Assembly: GCA_021613375.1 (NCBI GenBank)
Contig: CM038727.1
Span: forward strand, 4,692,064-4,756,063
DNA: 64,000 nucleotides
Source: Megaleporinus macrocephalus
Lineage: Eukaryota; Chordata; Actinopteri; Characiformes; Anostomidae
Reading direction: 5' to 3'
This document shows, in pieces, positions 12,573-25,215 of this stretch. The translations under genes were made by a program, and so were the position numbers. Below the pieces are notes generated by a model. The model did not search any database. It was not told where the DNA came from and worked only from the letters and a program-made list of their open reading frames with translations. The first letter of the stretch is position 1. Each line of letters starts with the position of its first letter.

Positions 12573-13601
12573 GAGAACAGCGCCCTCTTGCTCAACGCTA
12601 TGATGATGCGGCGACGACAGAGCCAGGAGGCTCCTCCCCCCCTGCCCCTTCTCCACTACCAGACTCCTGACACTGTGACCCCGCCTGACCTTTTGACCCC
12701 TGGTGCAATGACTCCCGAACCCGAGTACCAGGAGACGGTGGCCCGCAACGCCATGGCCGTCAGCCCACCCACACACAACATAGCAGGGGTCGCTAAACTG
12801 GGGCCCAACGCCCAGGGCCTCCAGCTCGGGGCCTCATCTGTCAACGACAACATGGAGCAGGGCCTGAGGTCTAAACTCTCCGAGCTGGTTGGCCAGATCA
12901 GCAGGGAGGAGATGACCTCATCCGAAGACGAGCCACTGAGGAAAGTGGGCGACAGAGAGCGGGAGAAAGAAAGCGAGAGGCTGAGGTTGAACGAGGGAGC
13001 CAAGGACAGGAAGAGCGAGCGCGAGATGGAGAGACAAACAAGCAGAGAGCGGGACAGAAGTGAGGCGGTGAGGCCGAGACACGTAGGGAGAGAGCAGGAG
13101 CGAGAGAGGGAGAGGCAGATGGAGGTGGAAAGGCAAGCGGAGCGAGAGAGACAACTGGACGTGGAAAAGCAGCACGAGGTGGAACGTCGAGCTGAGAAAG
13201 AGAAGGAGAGGCGGAGCGAAGTGGACAGGCAGAGGAGAGAGCAGGTGAGGTGGCTGGAGATGGAGAGAGAGAAAGAAGAGATAGAAATGGCCAGGCCGGC
13301 CGAGAAGGAGCTAGAGCAAGTCAACGGGCCTTGCTTCGGGACGGACCTGCTGGAGATCCACGAAGTGACCGGAGTGACGGAAAACAGAGGGATGGAGAAA
13401 GGGAGAGGGGTGGAAGAAGGAGACGATGCCACAGAAGACAGTCTGAGCGAGGAGAGGACGAAGAGAAGGTCGATACAGAGGAGCAAATCCGAGACGGCGT
13501 CGGGAAAAAGAGCCGAACTTGCGGAGACGAAGAAGACGCAATCCGTCTGCGTGTCGCCGGAGAGCTCCGCCTACGAGGAGGAGCAGACGTCGCCCACAGA
13601 G
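12573..13601 (+). CDS. myrip: MYRIP exon d with long Arg/Glu-rich helix
   Basis: This 1029-nt, phase 0/0 exon lies between TCTGTCTAG and ACAGAG|GTGAGC. It opens ENSALLLNAMMMRRRQSQE, then a Pro/Thr-rich stretch, and then LRSKLSELVGQISREEMTSSEDEP, which corresponds to the RNRLYELAMKMSEKETSSGED block of human MYRIP and the KLSEL...SSEEE block of melanophilin. After it comes about 100 residues dominated by Arg, Glu, Lys and Gln (roughly 13000-13300), with almost no breaks, the pattern of a single charged alpha helix or coiled coil. Human MYRIP, as I recall it, has no comparable run, so this looks like a lineage-specific expansion. The tail is acidic/Ser-rich and ends EEQTSPTE. Confidence 0.93.
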
Positions 13602-13715
13602 GTGAGCAGAGAGGGCCCCAAACGCGTGGTCGTCAGGGAGTCAGCACCGTGTTGTTATGTCCAAGAATTCCGGGTCTAAGAGGAATTCTGGAGTTTTGGA
13701 AAACTGCCTTATTCT

Positions 13716-15826
13716 ACTCAGTGTAATAACCACTACTGACTACTGATAAACTCATTTACACCATCAAACATCCTCATTATTCCTTTAATGTTCATTCAGT
13801 TCAGTACTCAGTTTAATAACCACTACTGACTACTGATAAACTCATTTACACCATCAAACATCCTCATTATTCCTTTAATGTTCATTCAGTTCAGTACTCA
13901 GTTTAATAACCACTACTGACTACTGATAAACTCATTTACACCATCAAACATCCACATTATTCTTTTAATGTTCATTCAGTTCAGTACTCAGTTTAATAAC
14001 CACTACTGACTACTGATAAACTCATTTACACCATCAAACATCCTCATTATTCTTTTAATGTTCATTTAGTATTCAGTTTAATAATCACTACTGACTACTG
14101 ATAAACTCATTTACACCATCAAACATGCTTATTATTCTTTTAATGCTCATTCAGTTCAGTACTCAGATTAATAATCACTACTGACTACTGATAAACTCAT
14201 TTACACCATTAAACATCCTCCCTATTGTTTTAATGATCATTCAGTTCAGTACTCAGTTTGATAACCACTACTGACTACTGATAAACTCATTTACACCATC
14301 AAACATCCACATTATTCCTTTAATGTTCATTTAGTTCAGTACTCAGTTTGATAACCACTACTGACTACTGATAAACTCATTTACACCATCAAACATCCTC
14401 ATTATTCCTTTAATGTTCATTTAGTACTCAGTTTAACAATCACTACTGACTACTGATAAACTCATTTACACCATCAAGCATCCTCATTATTCCTTTAATG
14501 TTCATTCAGTTCAGTACTCAGTTTAATAACCACTACTGACTACTGATAAACTCATTTACACCATCAAGCATCCTCATTATTCCTTTAATGTTCATTCAGT
14601 TCAGTACTCAGTTTAATAACCACTACTGACTACTGATAAACTCATTTACACCATCAAACATCCTCATTATTCCTTTAATGTTCATTCAGTTCAGTACTCA
14701 GTTTAATAACCACTACTGACTACTGATAAACTCATTTACACCATCAAACATCCACATTATTCTTTTAATGTTCATTCAGTTCAGTACTCAGTTTAATAAC
14801 CACTACTGACTACTGATAAACTCATTTACACCATCAAACATCCTCATTATTCTTTTAATGTTCATTTAGTATTCAGTTTAATAATCACTACTGACTACTG
14901 ATAAACTCATTTACACCACCATACATGCTCATTATTCTTTTAATGCTCATTCAGTTCAGTACTCAGTTTGATAACCACTACTGACTACTGATAAACTCAT
15001 TTACACCATCAAACATCCTCATTATTCTTTTAATGCTCATTCAGTTCAGTACTCAGTTTGATAACCACTACTGACTACTGATAAACTCATTTACACCATC
15101 AAACATCCTCCTTATTCTTTTAATGATCATTCAGTTCAGTACTCAGTTTAATAACCACTACTGACTACTGATAAACTCATTTACACCATCAAACATCCAC
15201 ATTATTCTTTTAATGTTCATTTAGTATTCAGTTTAATAATCACTACTGATTACTGATAAACTCATTTACACCATCAAACATCCTCATTATTTTTTTAATG
15301 TTCATTTAGTATTCAGTTTAATAATCACTACTGACTACTGATAAACTCATTTACACCATCAAACATGCTCATTATTCTTTTAATGCTCATTCAGTTCAGT
15401 ACTCAGTTTGATAACCACTACTGACTACTGATAAACTCATTTATCCCATCAAACTTCCTCATTATTCTTTTAATGCTCATTCAGTTCAGTACTCAGTTTA
15501 ATAACCACTACTGACTACTGATAAACTCATTTACACCATCAAACATCCACATTATTCTTTTAATGTTCATTTAGTATTCAGTTTAATAATCACTACTGAT
15601 TACTGATAAACTCATTTACACCATCAAACATCCTCATTATTTTTTTAATGTTCATTTAGTATTCAGTTTAATAATCACTACTGACTACTGATAAACTCAT
15701 TTACACCATCAAACATGCTCATTATTCTTTTAATGCTCATTCAGTTCAGTACTCAGTTTAATAACCACTACTGAATACTGATCAACTCATTTACATCATT
15801 AAACATCCTCATTATTCTTTTAGTGC
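13716..15826 (+). repeat. 90-bp minisatellite, about 23 copies
   Basis: The unit contains CACTACTGACTACTGATAAA, CTCATTTACACCATCAAACA and AATGTTCATTCAGTTCAGTA. Spacing between successive CACTACTGAC motifs is 90 bases (13731, 13821); some units lack the 6-base CAGTTC. The same family appears in reverse orientation at 48205-48755. Confidence 0.96.
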
Positions 15827-16188
15827 TGGAAACATGATCTGATAACCGCATTCTCCTGGTTGTTGTTCTAATGATCCCATTCCACCTTAAATGATGCTCC
15901 AGTTATTTTCTGGTGCATGAGGCATTATTGTAATAACTGCTGTGCCATTTAAGGTGGTACGGGACAATTCCATCAAGATTTTTCCAAAACCCCATTAATT
16001 CCTGCCATAATGAAATCTGACACAGAATTCCAAGTATGGGCATAACTCAGACTACAGAATGACCACGACTTCAGTGGACTATAGACTTACAGTCGTAGTT
16101 CAGAGGAAACACTGATGGACATTATTTTCCCCTATAGCCCAATTCTTAGATTTGTTCTGGAGTCATGAAGTATGATATAAACAATCTG

Positions 16189-18372
16189 CAGTAACACTTT
16201 CTATGAAGCCAGTATTTATAAGGCTTCATAACGCATTATAAAGCATGTTTATATATATATATATATATATGGATTTAATACAGAAAACATACCCTCTTGC
16301 AGTTCATTTTTGTGAATTTTCATTTTTCTGCATTATTCAAACTCACAAGCTGTCATTTACATGGTTAAAAGCAATTTTATAAGCTATTATATAGGTATAT
16401 GCCTGCCATTATAAGGTATTATCCATGCTTTATAACGCATTTTAAACATGTTTATTAAGGATTCATAGGGAGTGCTACTGAATAGGTTTATGAAAAACTT
16501 TTTATAAGTTTCTTTGTTTAAGCTGTCTTGTCTTGCTAAAACACAGCAGAAACCTGAGTGGATAATGTGTGGATGTTTTAATGCATTATAAGTTTAATAT
16601 TAAACAGTCATACACTCTTACTTTATTAAATGTTATGCATGTAATTATAACCAATTACAACTAACGATACAGGTCTTTGCAAGGCATTAAAAAGTATTAT
16701 TCACGCTTTTGTTGCAGTACATCACTATATATTTATGTTTACAGGATTCTAGTGAGTGGATATTATAATGCATTATAGAGCCTAACATAAAGTCAGATAT
16801 GCTTGCTTTACAACTTGTTATGCAACCGTATATGTATATGCATAGCATTAAAAAGTAGTTTCCATGCTTTATAACACATTATAAAAGTATTTATTAAGCA
16901 TAGTGAATACAGGGTTCATAGGAAGTGTTATTGAATATGCGTATGAAAAACTCATTTAAGCTGAGCTGGTAGTCGCTGTTGTGTTAGCTCTGTACAGGAA
17001 ACACAGCAGAAACCTGTTGCAGTTCATCACCGTATTCATGTTTATAGAGTTATAATGAGTGGATGTTATAATGCATTACGAAGCCTAACATTATAGTCAT
17101 ATACTTTTGCTTTATAACATGTTATGCATGCAATTATAACCAATTACAAGAAACTATATAGGCATATGCAAGGCATCATAAAGTATATGTGTTATAACAC
17201 ATTATAAGTGTATTGTGAATGCAGGGTTCATAGGAAGTGTTACTGAATATGCGTATAAAAGACTGCTTGTTGATTTAAGCTCAGCTGGTAGTCGCTGCTT
17301 TGCTAGGTCTGTACAGGAAACACAGCAGAAACCTGTTGCAGTACATCACCGTATTTATGTTTACAGAGTTCTAGTGAGTGAATATTATAATGCATTATGA
17401 AGCCTAACATAAAGTTAGATATGCTTGCTTTACAACTTGTTATGCATGCAATTATAACCCAGCAACTATATAGGTGTATGCAAAGCATTAAAACGTAGTT
17501 TTCATGCTTCATAACGCATTATAAATGAATTTATTAAGTATAGTTAATACAGGGTTCATAGGAAGTGTTACTGAATATGCTTATGAAGTACTGCTTCTTT
17601 ATTTAAGTTCGTAGTTGCTGTTTGAATGGGTCTGTACAGGAAACACAGCAGAAACCTGTTGCAGTACATCACCTTATTCATGTTTAAAGTATTATAATGC
17701 ATTACGAAGCCTAACATTACAGTCATAATTCTCGCTTTATAATGTGTTATAAACATTATAGTCATAACTCTTGCTTTATAACATGTTATGCATAAAATTA
17801 TAACCAATTACAAGAAACTATATAGGCATATGCAAGGCATCATAAAGTATTATATATGTGTTATAACACTTTATAAATGTATTATGAATAGAGGGCTCGT
17901 AGGAAGTGTTACTGAATATGCGTATGAAAAACTGCTTGTTTATTTAAGCTGAGCTGGTAGTTGCTGTTGTGTTAAGTCCACAGGAAACGCTGCAGAAACC
18001 TGTTGCAGTTCATCACCGTATTCATGTTTATAGTGTTATAATGAGTGGATGTTATAATGCATTACGAAGACTAACATTATAGTCATATACTTTTGCTTTA
18101 TAACATGCATGCATGCAATTATAACCAATTACAAGACATTATATAGATGTATGCAATGCATCAAAAAGTATTATATATGTGTTATAACACTTTATAAATG
18201 TATTGTGAATAGAGGGCTCATAGGAGGTGTTAGTGAATATGCTTATGAAGGACTGAGCTGGTAGTCATTTTATGTTTTATTGGGTCTGTACAGGAAACAC
18301 AGCAGAAACCTGTTTAGTGTTCTAATGAGTGGATATTATAATGCATTATGAAGTTCATATGACTTCATAACC
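16189..18372 (+). repeat. AT-rich satellite, about six units of 310-340 bp
   Basis: The motif AGTGTTACTGAATATGCGTA recurs near 16468, 16921, 17232, 17562, 17901 and 18225. Each unit also has GGAAACACAGCAGAAACCTG and CATTATGAAGCCTAACAT. The first unit opens CAGTAACACTTTCTATGAA, seen alone at 40972. Fragments also occur around 51560-52600 and 63855-64000. Confidence 0.88.
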
Positions 18373-18689
18373 TGTTCTGCTTGATGGTTTAGGAATGATT
18401 AGGGGTCCGTCCGTTTGTCTCATAGCTCCGGTGACAGCAGACTTGACTGATTTGATTTAAAGGGGAAAATGTGTCAATTAGAATTTTCTCTGAACTATCA
18501 CTTCTCCTTCAGGTACACTGTGTTGAGTTAGGCCGGAGCTTCAGCTGAAGCAGGCCTGTGTGTAAGTCACTGAAGGAAACATTCCGAGGAGCGGGAATGT
18601 TGGGATACTGACACGCCTGCTTTGATAAAAGCGACTGCTTGCACGTCTCCTACTAACCGCACCTCCTCCGTGGTTTACCGAGCGGGTAG

Positions 18690-18824
18690 ATCAGCGGTGA
18701 GAGACTGTCTGAACTCAGCAGCTCAGACTCTCAGATAACGAGCATGACGAGTAGAGAGACCCCCAACCCGGAGCCGGAGCCCTGCATGTGCCCCCGGAGC
18801 ATGACTCACAACAGGCTGTGTTTG
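18690..18824 (+). CDS. myrip: Probable MYRIP exon e (ISGERLSELSSSDSQ...)
   Basis: This 135-nt, phase 0/0 candidate exon is supported by splice signals rather than homology. A perfect TACTAAC branch-point consensus lies at 18651-18657, a short pyrimidine stretch follows, the acceptor is GGGTAG and the donor TTG|GTGAGG. Its frame is open through ISGERLSELSSSDSQITS and on through Pro/Glu-rich NPEPEPCMCPRS. RLSELSSSDSQITS recalls the KLSEL motif in the previous exon, so it might be a diverged partial duplicate. An ATG inside (18744-18746) would also allow use as an alternative first exon. Not recognised in human MYRIP; it may be alternative or a false exon. Confidence 0.5.
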
Positions 18825-18954
18825 GTGAGGTCAGAGAACTGTCCTCACTAGAGTCCTGCACTCCTCCGGCCCCCCCGTCCCACAGCATCCTGACTGTTTG
18901 TCTCTGTTTCTGCTCTCCGTCTTCTGTTCATCACATTAACGTTTGCTCTCCATC

Positions 18955-19374
18955 TCTCTACTGTGCTGTTCTCTCTCTCTCTCTCTCTCTCTTTCGCTCT
19001 ATCTCTCTTTCTCTATCTATCTATCTCTCCTTTCTTTCACACTCTTCTCTCTGATCCTTTTGTTTTAATATTCTTTTAATTCTTCCACTCTTTCGCTCTT
19101 CTCTCTCACTTATTTATCGGTCTCCTTCTTTTACTTCCTTCTCTCCTCGCTCTTTATCCTTTTTTCTACCTTCCTCGTTCTGTCCGTTTCTTTTCACCCA
19201 CATTTTTTCGTTTTTCTTTTCACTTCTTCTTTTCTCCTTCTCAACCTTTCTCTCTCTGTCTCATCCATTCTTTTTCGTCACTTTCTTTCTCCTTCATCGT
19301 GCTTTACTTTTTCTCTCTTGCTGTTTTATCTTTCTATTCCTCTTGGTTCTCTCTGTCTCTCGCTTCTCTTTCGC

Positions 19375-19453
<79 letters not shown>

Positions 19454-20906
19454 CTCTCTGTTCATTCACACTCTTCTCCTTCTCATCCTTTCTGTTTCTC
19501 TCTGATCCATTCTTTCTTTACACTCTTTCTTTTGTTCTCTTTTTCTTTCTCTTTCAACCTTTTATCCATTTTTTCTTTAAATATTGTTTTTTCTCTTTTT
19601 TCCTTTCTTTCTTGTGTCTCTCGATTGTCCCACTCTTTCGCTCTTCTCTCTCACTTCTTTATCGGTCTCCTTCTTTTACTTTCTTCTCTCCTCGCTCTTT
19701 ATTCTTTTCCTACCTTCCTCGTTCTGTCCGTTTCTACCTTTCTTTCTCTCTCTCCGTTCATTCACTCTTCTCCTTCTCAACCTTTCTCTTTCTGTCTCAT
19801 CCATTCATTCTCTTCACTTTCTTTCTCCTTCATCGTGCTTCTCTTCTTTTTCTTTTTTCTCCCCTTTCTCTTTTCTCCCTCACTGTCTCTCGCTTCTTTC
19901 TCTCTCTGTATTTTCTCCTTTCTATCTCACACGTTTTGTCCACTCCTTGCTCTCTCGCGCTTCCTATTTCTCTTTGTACTTTCTACCTCTTTTTTTACTT
20001 CTTTTCTTGTCTCTCTCTCTCTCTATTTCTCACTTTCTTTTTTCTCTTTCTTTTTTCTGTCTATCGATTTTCTTTCTCTCTATTCCTCACTTTCTTTTTT
20101 TCTCTCTCTTTATGTCTTCTCTCTCCTATTCTTTTTTCTGTCTCTATCTCTTCTTTTTTCTCTATTTCTCACTTTTTTTATCTATTTCTATTTTTCTTTT
20201 CTCTCTCTATCTTTTCTCTATCGCTTTTCTTTTCTCTCTCTCTTTATTTCTCACTTTCTTTTCTCCCTGTCTTTGTCTCTCCTCTCTCTTTTTCTTTTTT
20301 CTGTCTCTATCTCTTTACTTTTTTCTCTCTCTCTTTATTTCTCTCTTTTTTCTATCTATTTCTATTTTTCTATTTTCTCTCTCTTTATCTTTTTCTTTTC
20401 TCTCTCTTTTCTCTCTCTCCCTTTATTTCTGTTTCTTTTTTCTCTCTCTCTTTCTTTTTCTATCTATCCTTTTCTTCTCCTTTTCTCTTTTCTCTCTCTT
20501 TATTTCTTTCTCTTTCTCATTCTTTTCTTACTCTCTTTTTCTGTCTATCCTTTTCTTCTCTCTCTCTTTCTCTTTCTCTCTTTATGTCTCTCTTCTCCCG
20601 CTTTCTGTTTTCCCCTCTCTCTCTTTTTTCCATCTCTCTCTTTATTTCTCTTTCTTTTTCTATCTATCCTTTTCTTCTCTTTTTCTTTTTTCTCTCTCTT
20701 TATTTCTCTCTTTCTCATCCTTTTCTCACTCTCTTTTTCTGTCTATCCTTTTCTTCTCTCTCTTTCTCTCTCTCTCTTTATTTCTCACTTTCTTTCTTCT
20801 CTCTCTCTTTGTCTCTCTTCTCTCTTTCTTTTTTCTCTCTCTTTCTTCTCTTCTCTTTTCTTCTCTTTTCCTTTCGGTTCTTTCCTTTTTCTGTCTATCC
20901 TATTTA

Positions 20907-20950
<44 letters not shown>
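18955..20950 (+). repeat. 2-kb pyrimidine tract before exon f
   Basis: Almost uninterrupted T and C, with a (CTAT)n run at 19377-19435, TCTCTCTTTCTTTTTTCT blocks, and a terminal (CT)n run (20918-20947) just before the acceptor. Open frames of up to 580 codons here are compositional. Confidence 0.93.
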
Positions 20951-20953
<3 letters not shown>

Positions 20954-20962
20954 GCTCAGCAG

Positions 20963-21022
20963 GGTGTGTGTGAGCATGTTCTTCAGCAGAAGCTACAGTT
21001 GCTCTCCTCTCTGTTACAGCAG
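20963..21022 (+). CDS. myrip: MYRIP exon f (GVCEHVLQQKLQ...LLQQ)
   Basis: This 60-nt, phase 0/0 microexon follows CTGGCTCAGCAG at the end of a 2-kb pyrimidine tract and ends ACAGCAG|GTGAGA. It encodes GVCEHVLQQKLQLLSSLLQQ, an amphipathic Leu/Gln helix that joins directly to KYSAASLCSITTEVL in the next exon, matching the position of human SVQEELKKKFSAVSLC. An acceptor three bases earlier (starting 20960) would add one Gln without changing frame, a NAGNAG-type choice. Confidence 0.75.
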
Positions 21023-22835
21023 GTGAGACTCCCGGACTCGGGCTGGACTCTGTATGTAACAGTCAGATCTGTCTCTCGGTGAGGGTCTCGGGCGGAGACG
21101 GTGATGAAAGATGAAAGCGGCTTTCATAAAATCCTGTTTGTTTAATTTCTTTAACGTTCTTTCTTCTTTAACCTCCTTGCTCCTTTCCTCCGGACACGCC
21201 GGAGTCCTCCTTTAGTGTCCTCCACGTCCCCAGCGTGCTCTGGTTGTCGTTTCCGCCGTTCCTCATTGAAGCTGTGAAGCATTGAGAGTGAAGGTGCGGT
21301 GGGCATGTTCTGCCCCCTGTTCGCACGGCCTGTAAATCGTGCCGGCCCCGCGTGGGCGTGACGCTAATTATTCAGCCGAATGCTCCGGCGCAAGAATGCA
21401 TGGGGTGAAGTCCGGGGCTGCCTGCGGCCCAAACCACTCATAATTCACTGACCGACTCAGACAGCTGGCCATTTGGGATCACTGGCACTGAAGGATGAGA
21501 CAACAGAGCAGCCAGTGTGAGTTAGAGTGTGTGAGCCTGACGGTTTGGGTTAATCAGACAGTTCAGCCTCAAAACTTACATAACTGGAGATTGGAATACC
21601 ACTGCTTGCCTGGACCAGAAAACAGGTCCAGTACTGACTTCTGACTGGTAAATGGAACCCTGACTGGTAACACTTGTAAGCCTTAATATGATGAAATGAC
21701 TCTAAATTATTAAGATAGATTATAAAAAATCACTAAAAGTATCAGATTTATTAGATTTTGTGTAAAATCCGCTGCACGTTGGTCTCCATTGTTGTATCTA
21801 CTGACGTGATCAGCGGGTAGTGACGTCAAATGGTTTCAGTAACCGGCCATCACGCTTGAGCACAGCTAGCTACTAAACATGCTACTGTTCAGTCTTTACA
21901 GTTTGAGCTAGAACTTAACATTTCTGACATCAGCGGTGACATCACACACCACGTTAGTGTAAATGGTGAACAGAGAGGGTGGAGGAGAGAGTGACACAGT
22001 GCTGGAGTTGTTGTGAAGCTGTGTGTTGGTGTTGACGGAGAAGGAGAGTGTCTGTTAAAGGAGCTCCGCTTTCTAGCAGGAAACATTCACGCTCAGTAAA
22101 CAGCTAGATACACTGAACGGGAGTGTCTCTGAGCTTCACACTCCTTTATTAGTGAACTAGTATGTTCACTACTAAGACTGGACTTTCACCTTCAGGATCC
22201 TCAAACGAGGAGAAGCAGCTGACGCTAACGCTAAACGTTCTCAGGAGAGAGTCCAGCGCATGTTCACGTTCACGGTTCTTCTCGCGGTTCTCCATAATCT
22301 GGAGCTTCTGGACTTCCTGTGTGGGGAAACTGTGGCACTGCATTGTGTTTTAGTCTATGCTTAAAACCAACAGCCTCCGTCAAGTCTCTGACCAGTGGTG
22401 GTCTACTGAACCACTCAAACTCATCCAGACTGAAGTGAGGAGAGCAGAGCGGGGGTCTTTGGGTGGCTGTGTTGGTCCACACGCTGCTTCACTAACTATT
22501 CTCCTTGTTTATGTTTGTGAAGCTGTTTAGACTAATATCAGTCTTCACACTGACTTTCACTGAAACAACATCAACTACACAATGTACATGGTTTTTTTTA
22601 AGCTAGGTTAGTAACTAACACTCACTCCTTCACACCACAGTCCAGTTCAGACCTGAAACCATCTGACCTCATCTACCCAGCAGTCCTTGCGCCTCAGAAG
22701 TAATGTCTGCGTCCGTATGTTACAAATAATTCTGACACTTTTGTGATTTTTTACGTGTCTTAATAATTTAGAGTCATTACATCATATTAAGGCTTACAAG
22801 TGTTACCAGCCGGGGGTCCCTTTAAGGCACGCAGT
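21023..22835. other. Intron, no recognised feature
   Basis: Mixed-composition intron. Short open frames on both strands show no recognisable domain. GC is higher at 21180-21430. Confidence 0.5.
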
Positions 22836-23215
22836 GATGAGCCAAACCCAACTCGCCATTCATTTCATTACATTCATGTCTATGAGGGCCGCACATGGCT
22901 CAGATGGGCTGCCAATTGGGCCTCCTTTTGGAAACCCAGTTGGGGCCTAGCCTAACCCTAGATTTCTCCATTGGCTCCATATGGGCTCTGTGTGTGTGTT
23001 TTTGCCCATGTGGGCCACTAATAGGGCCAATCTGGGCTGCAAGTGGGGCCCATGTGAACAGTCATCCACTGGCTTCACAGTCAAGTGTCTCTCTGCTGGG
23101 ACCACAAATGTAGCCAGACTGGGCCCCACGCCAGTGACCCACTGGACCCAAGCTTTAGCCTAACTGGGACACGCAAACTGACCCAAACGGGGCCCACAAT
23201 TGTGGCATAACTCAA
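22836..23215. repeat. Degenerate TGGGCC-rich repeat
   Basis: Imperfect repeats of phrases such as CCAATTGGGCC, CCAGTTGGGGCC and AAGTGGGGCCCATGTG. Related wording (CATATGGGGCCCACATTG) closes the minisatellite near 63700. Confidence 0.5.
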
Positions 23216-23229
23216 CAAAAACCTGCATG

Positions 23230-25215
23230 GGGTTACAGGATGGACAGCTGTTCTGCATCAGACCGCACAGGATGGACAGCTGTTTAGTATCAGACCTTAC
23301 AGGATGGGCAGTTGTTTAGTATCAGACCTTACAGGATGGGCAGTTGTTTAGTATCAGACCTTACAGGAAGGGCAATTTTTTAGTATCAGACCTTACAGGA
23401 GGACCAGTTGTTTAGTATCAGACCTTACAGGAGGGGCAGTTGTTTAGTATCAGACCATTCAGGATGGGCAGTTGTTTAGTATCAGACCACACAGGATGGG
23501 CAGTTTTTTAGTATCAGACCACACAGGATGGGCAGTTTTTTAGTATCAGACCTTACAGGAGGGGCAGTTGTTTAGTATCAGACCTTACAGGAGGGGCAGT
23601 TGTTTAGTATCAGACCATTCAGGATGGGCAGTTGTTTAGTATCAGACCTTACAGGAGGAGCAGTTGTTTAGTATCAGACCTTACAGGAGGGGCAGTTGTT
23701 CAGTATCAGACCGTTCAGGATGGGCAGTTGTTCAGTATCAGACCGTTCAGGATGGACAGCTGTTTAGTATCAGACTGTTCAGGATGGACAGCTGTTTAGT
23801 ATCAGACTGTTCAGGATGGACAGCTGTTTAGTATCAGACTGTTCAGGATGGGCAGTTGTTCAGTATTAGACCACACAGGATGGGCAGTTGTTCAGTATTA
23901 GACTGCACAGGATGGGCAGTTGTTTAGTATCAGACCTTACAGGAGGGGCAGTTGTTTAGTATCAGACCATTCAGGATGGGCAGTTGTTTAGTATCAGACC
24001 ACACAGGATGGGCAGTTTTTTAGTATCAGACCACACAGGATGGGCAGTTTTTTAGTATCAGACCTTACAGGAGGGGCAGTTGTTTAGTATCAGACCTTAC
24101 AGGAGGGGCAGTTGTTTAGTATCAGACCATTCAGGATGGGCAGTTGTTTAGTATCAGACCTTACAGGAGGAGCAGTTGTTTAGTATCAGACCTTACAGGA
24201 GGGGCAGTTGTTCAGTATCAGACCGTTCAGGATGGGCAGTTGTTCAGTATCAGACCGTTCAGGATGGACAGCTGTTTAGTATCAGACTGTTCAGGATGGA
24301 CAGCTGTTTAGTATCAGACTGTTCAGGATGGACAGCTGTTTAGTATCAGACTGTTCAGGATGGGCAGTTGTTCAGTATTAGACCACACAGGATGGGCAGT
24401 TGTTCAGTATTAGACTGCACAGGATGGGCAGTTGTTTAGTATCAGACCGCACAGGATGGGCAGTTGTTTAGTATCAGACCTTACAGGAGGGGCAGTTGTT
24501 TAGTATCAGACCTTACAGGAGGGGCAGTTGTTTAGTATCAGACCATTCAGGATGGGCAGTTTTTTAGTATCAGACCACACAGGATGGGCAGTTTTTTAGT
24601 ATCAGACCTTACAGGAGGGGCAGTTGTTTAGTATCAGACCTTACAGGAGGGGCAGTTGTTTAGTATCAGACCATTCAGGATGGGCAGTTGTTTAGTATCA
24701 GACCTTACAGGAGGAGCAGTTGTTTAGTATCAGACCTTACAGGAGGGGCAGTTGTTCAGTATCAGACCGTTCAGGATGGGCAGTTGTTCAGTATCAGACC
24801 GTTCAGGATGGACAGCTGTTTAGTATCAGACTGTTCAGGATGGACAGCTGTTTAGTATCAGACTGTTCAGGATGGGCAGTTGTTCAGTATTAGACTGCAC
24901 AGGATGGGCAGTTGTTTAGTATCAGACCGCACAGGATGGGCAGTTGTTCAGTATTAGACCACACAGGATGGGCAGTTGTTTAGTATCAGACCGCACAGGA
25001 TGGGCAGTTGTTCAGTATTAGACCACACAGGATGGGCAGTTGTTCAGTATTAGACCACACAGGATGGGCAGTTGTTCAGTATTAGACCACACAGGATGGG
25101 CAGTTGTTTAGTATCAGACCGCACAGGATGGGCAGTTGTTCAGTATTAGACCACACAGGATGGGCAGTTGTTCAGTATTAGACCACACAGGATTGGCAGT
25201 TGTTTAGCATTAGGC
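23230..25215 (+). repeat. 32-bp minisatellite, about 61 copies
   Basis: Unit contains GGGCAGTTGTTTAGTATCAG plus ACCTTACAGGAG or ACCACACAGGAT. Runs of 16-17 units are themselves repeated (the pair of GGCAGTTTTTTAGTATC variants occurs near 23500, 24010 and 24555). Confidence 0.96.

Noticed and set aside
12656..13486. 276-codon minus-strand frame, Ser/Leu-rich
   Set aside because: Antisense of the Arg/Glu codons in MYRIP exon d.
19318..21082. Open frames of 480-579 codons rich in Ser, Leu and Phe
   Set aside because: They are translations of a pyrimidine tract. Only the last 60 bases (20963-21022) are taken as an exon, in one frame, because of splice sites and fit to MYRIP.
23230..25215. CRISPR-like regular repeats
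   Set aside because: Units are contiguous with no unique spacers, and the genome is eukaryotic. The same holds for the other arrays.
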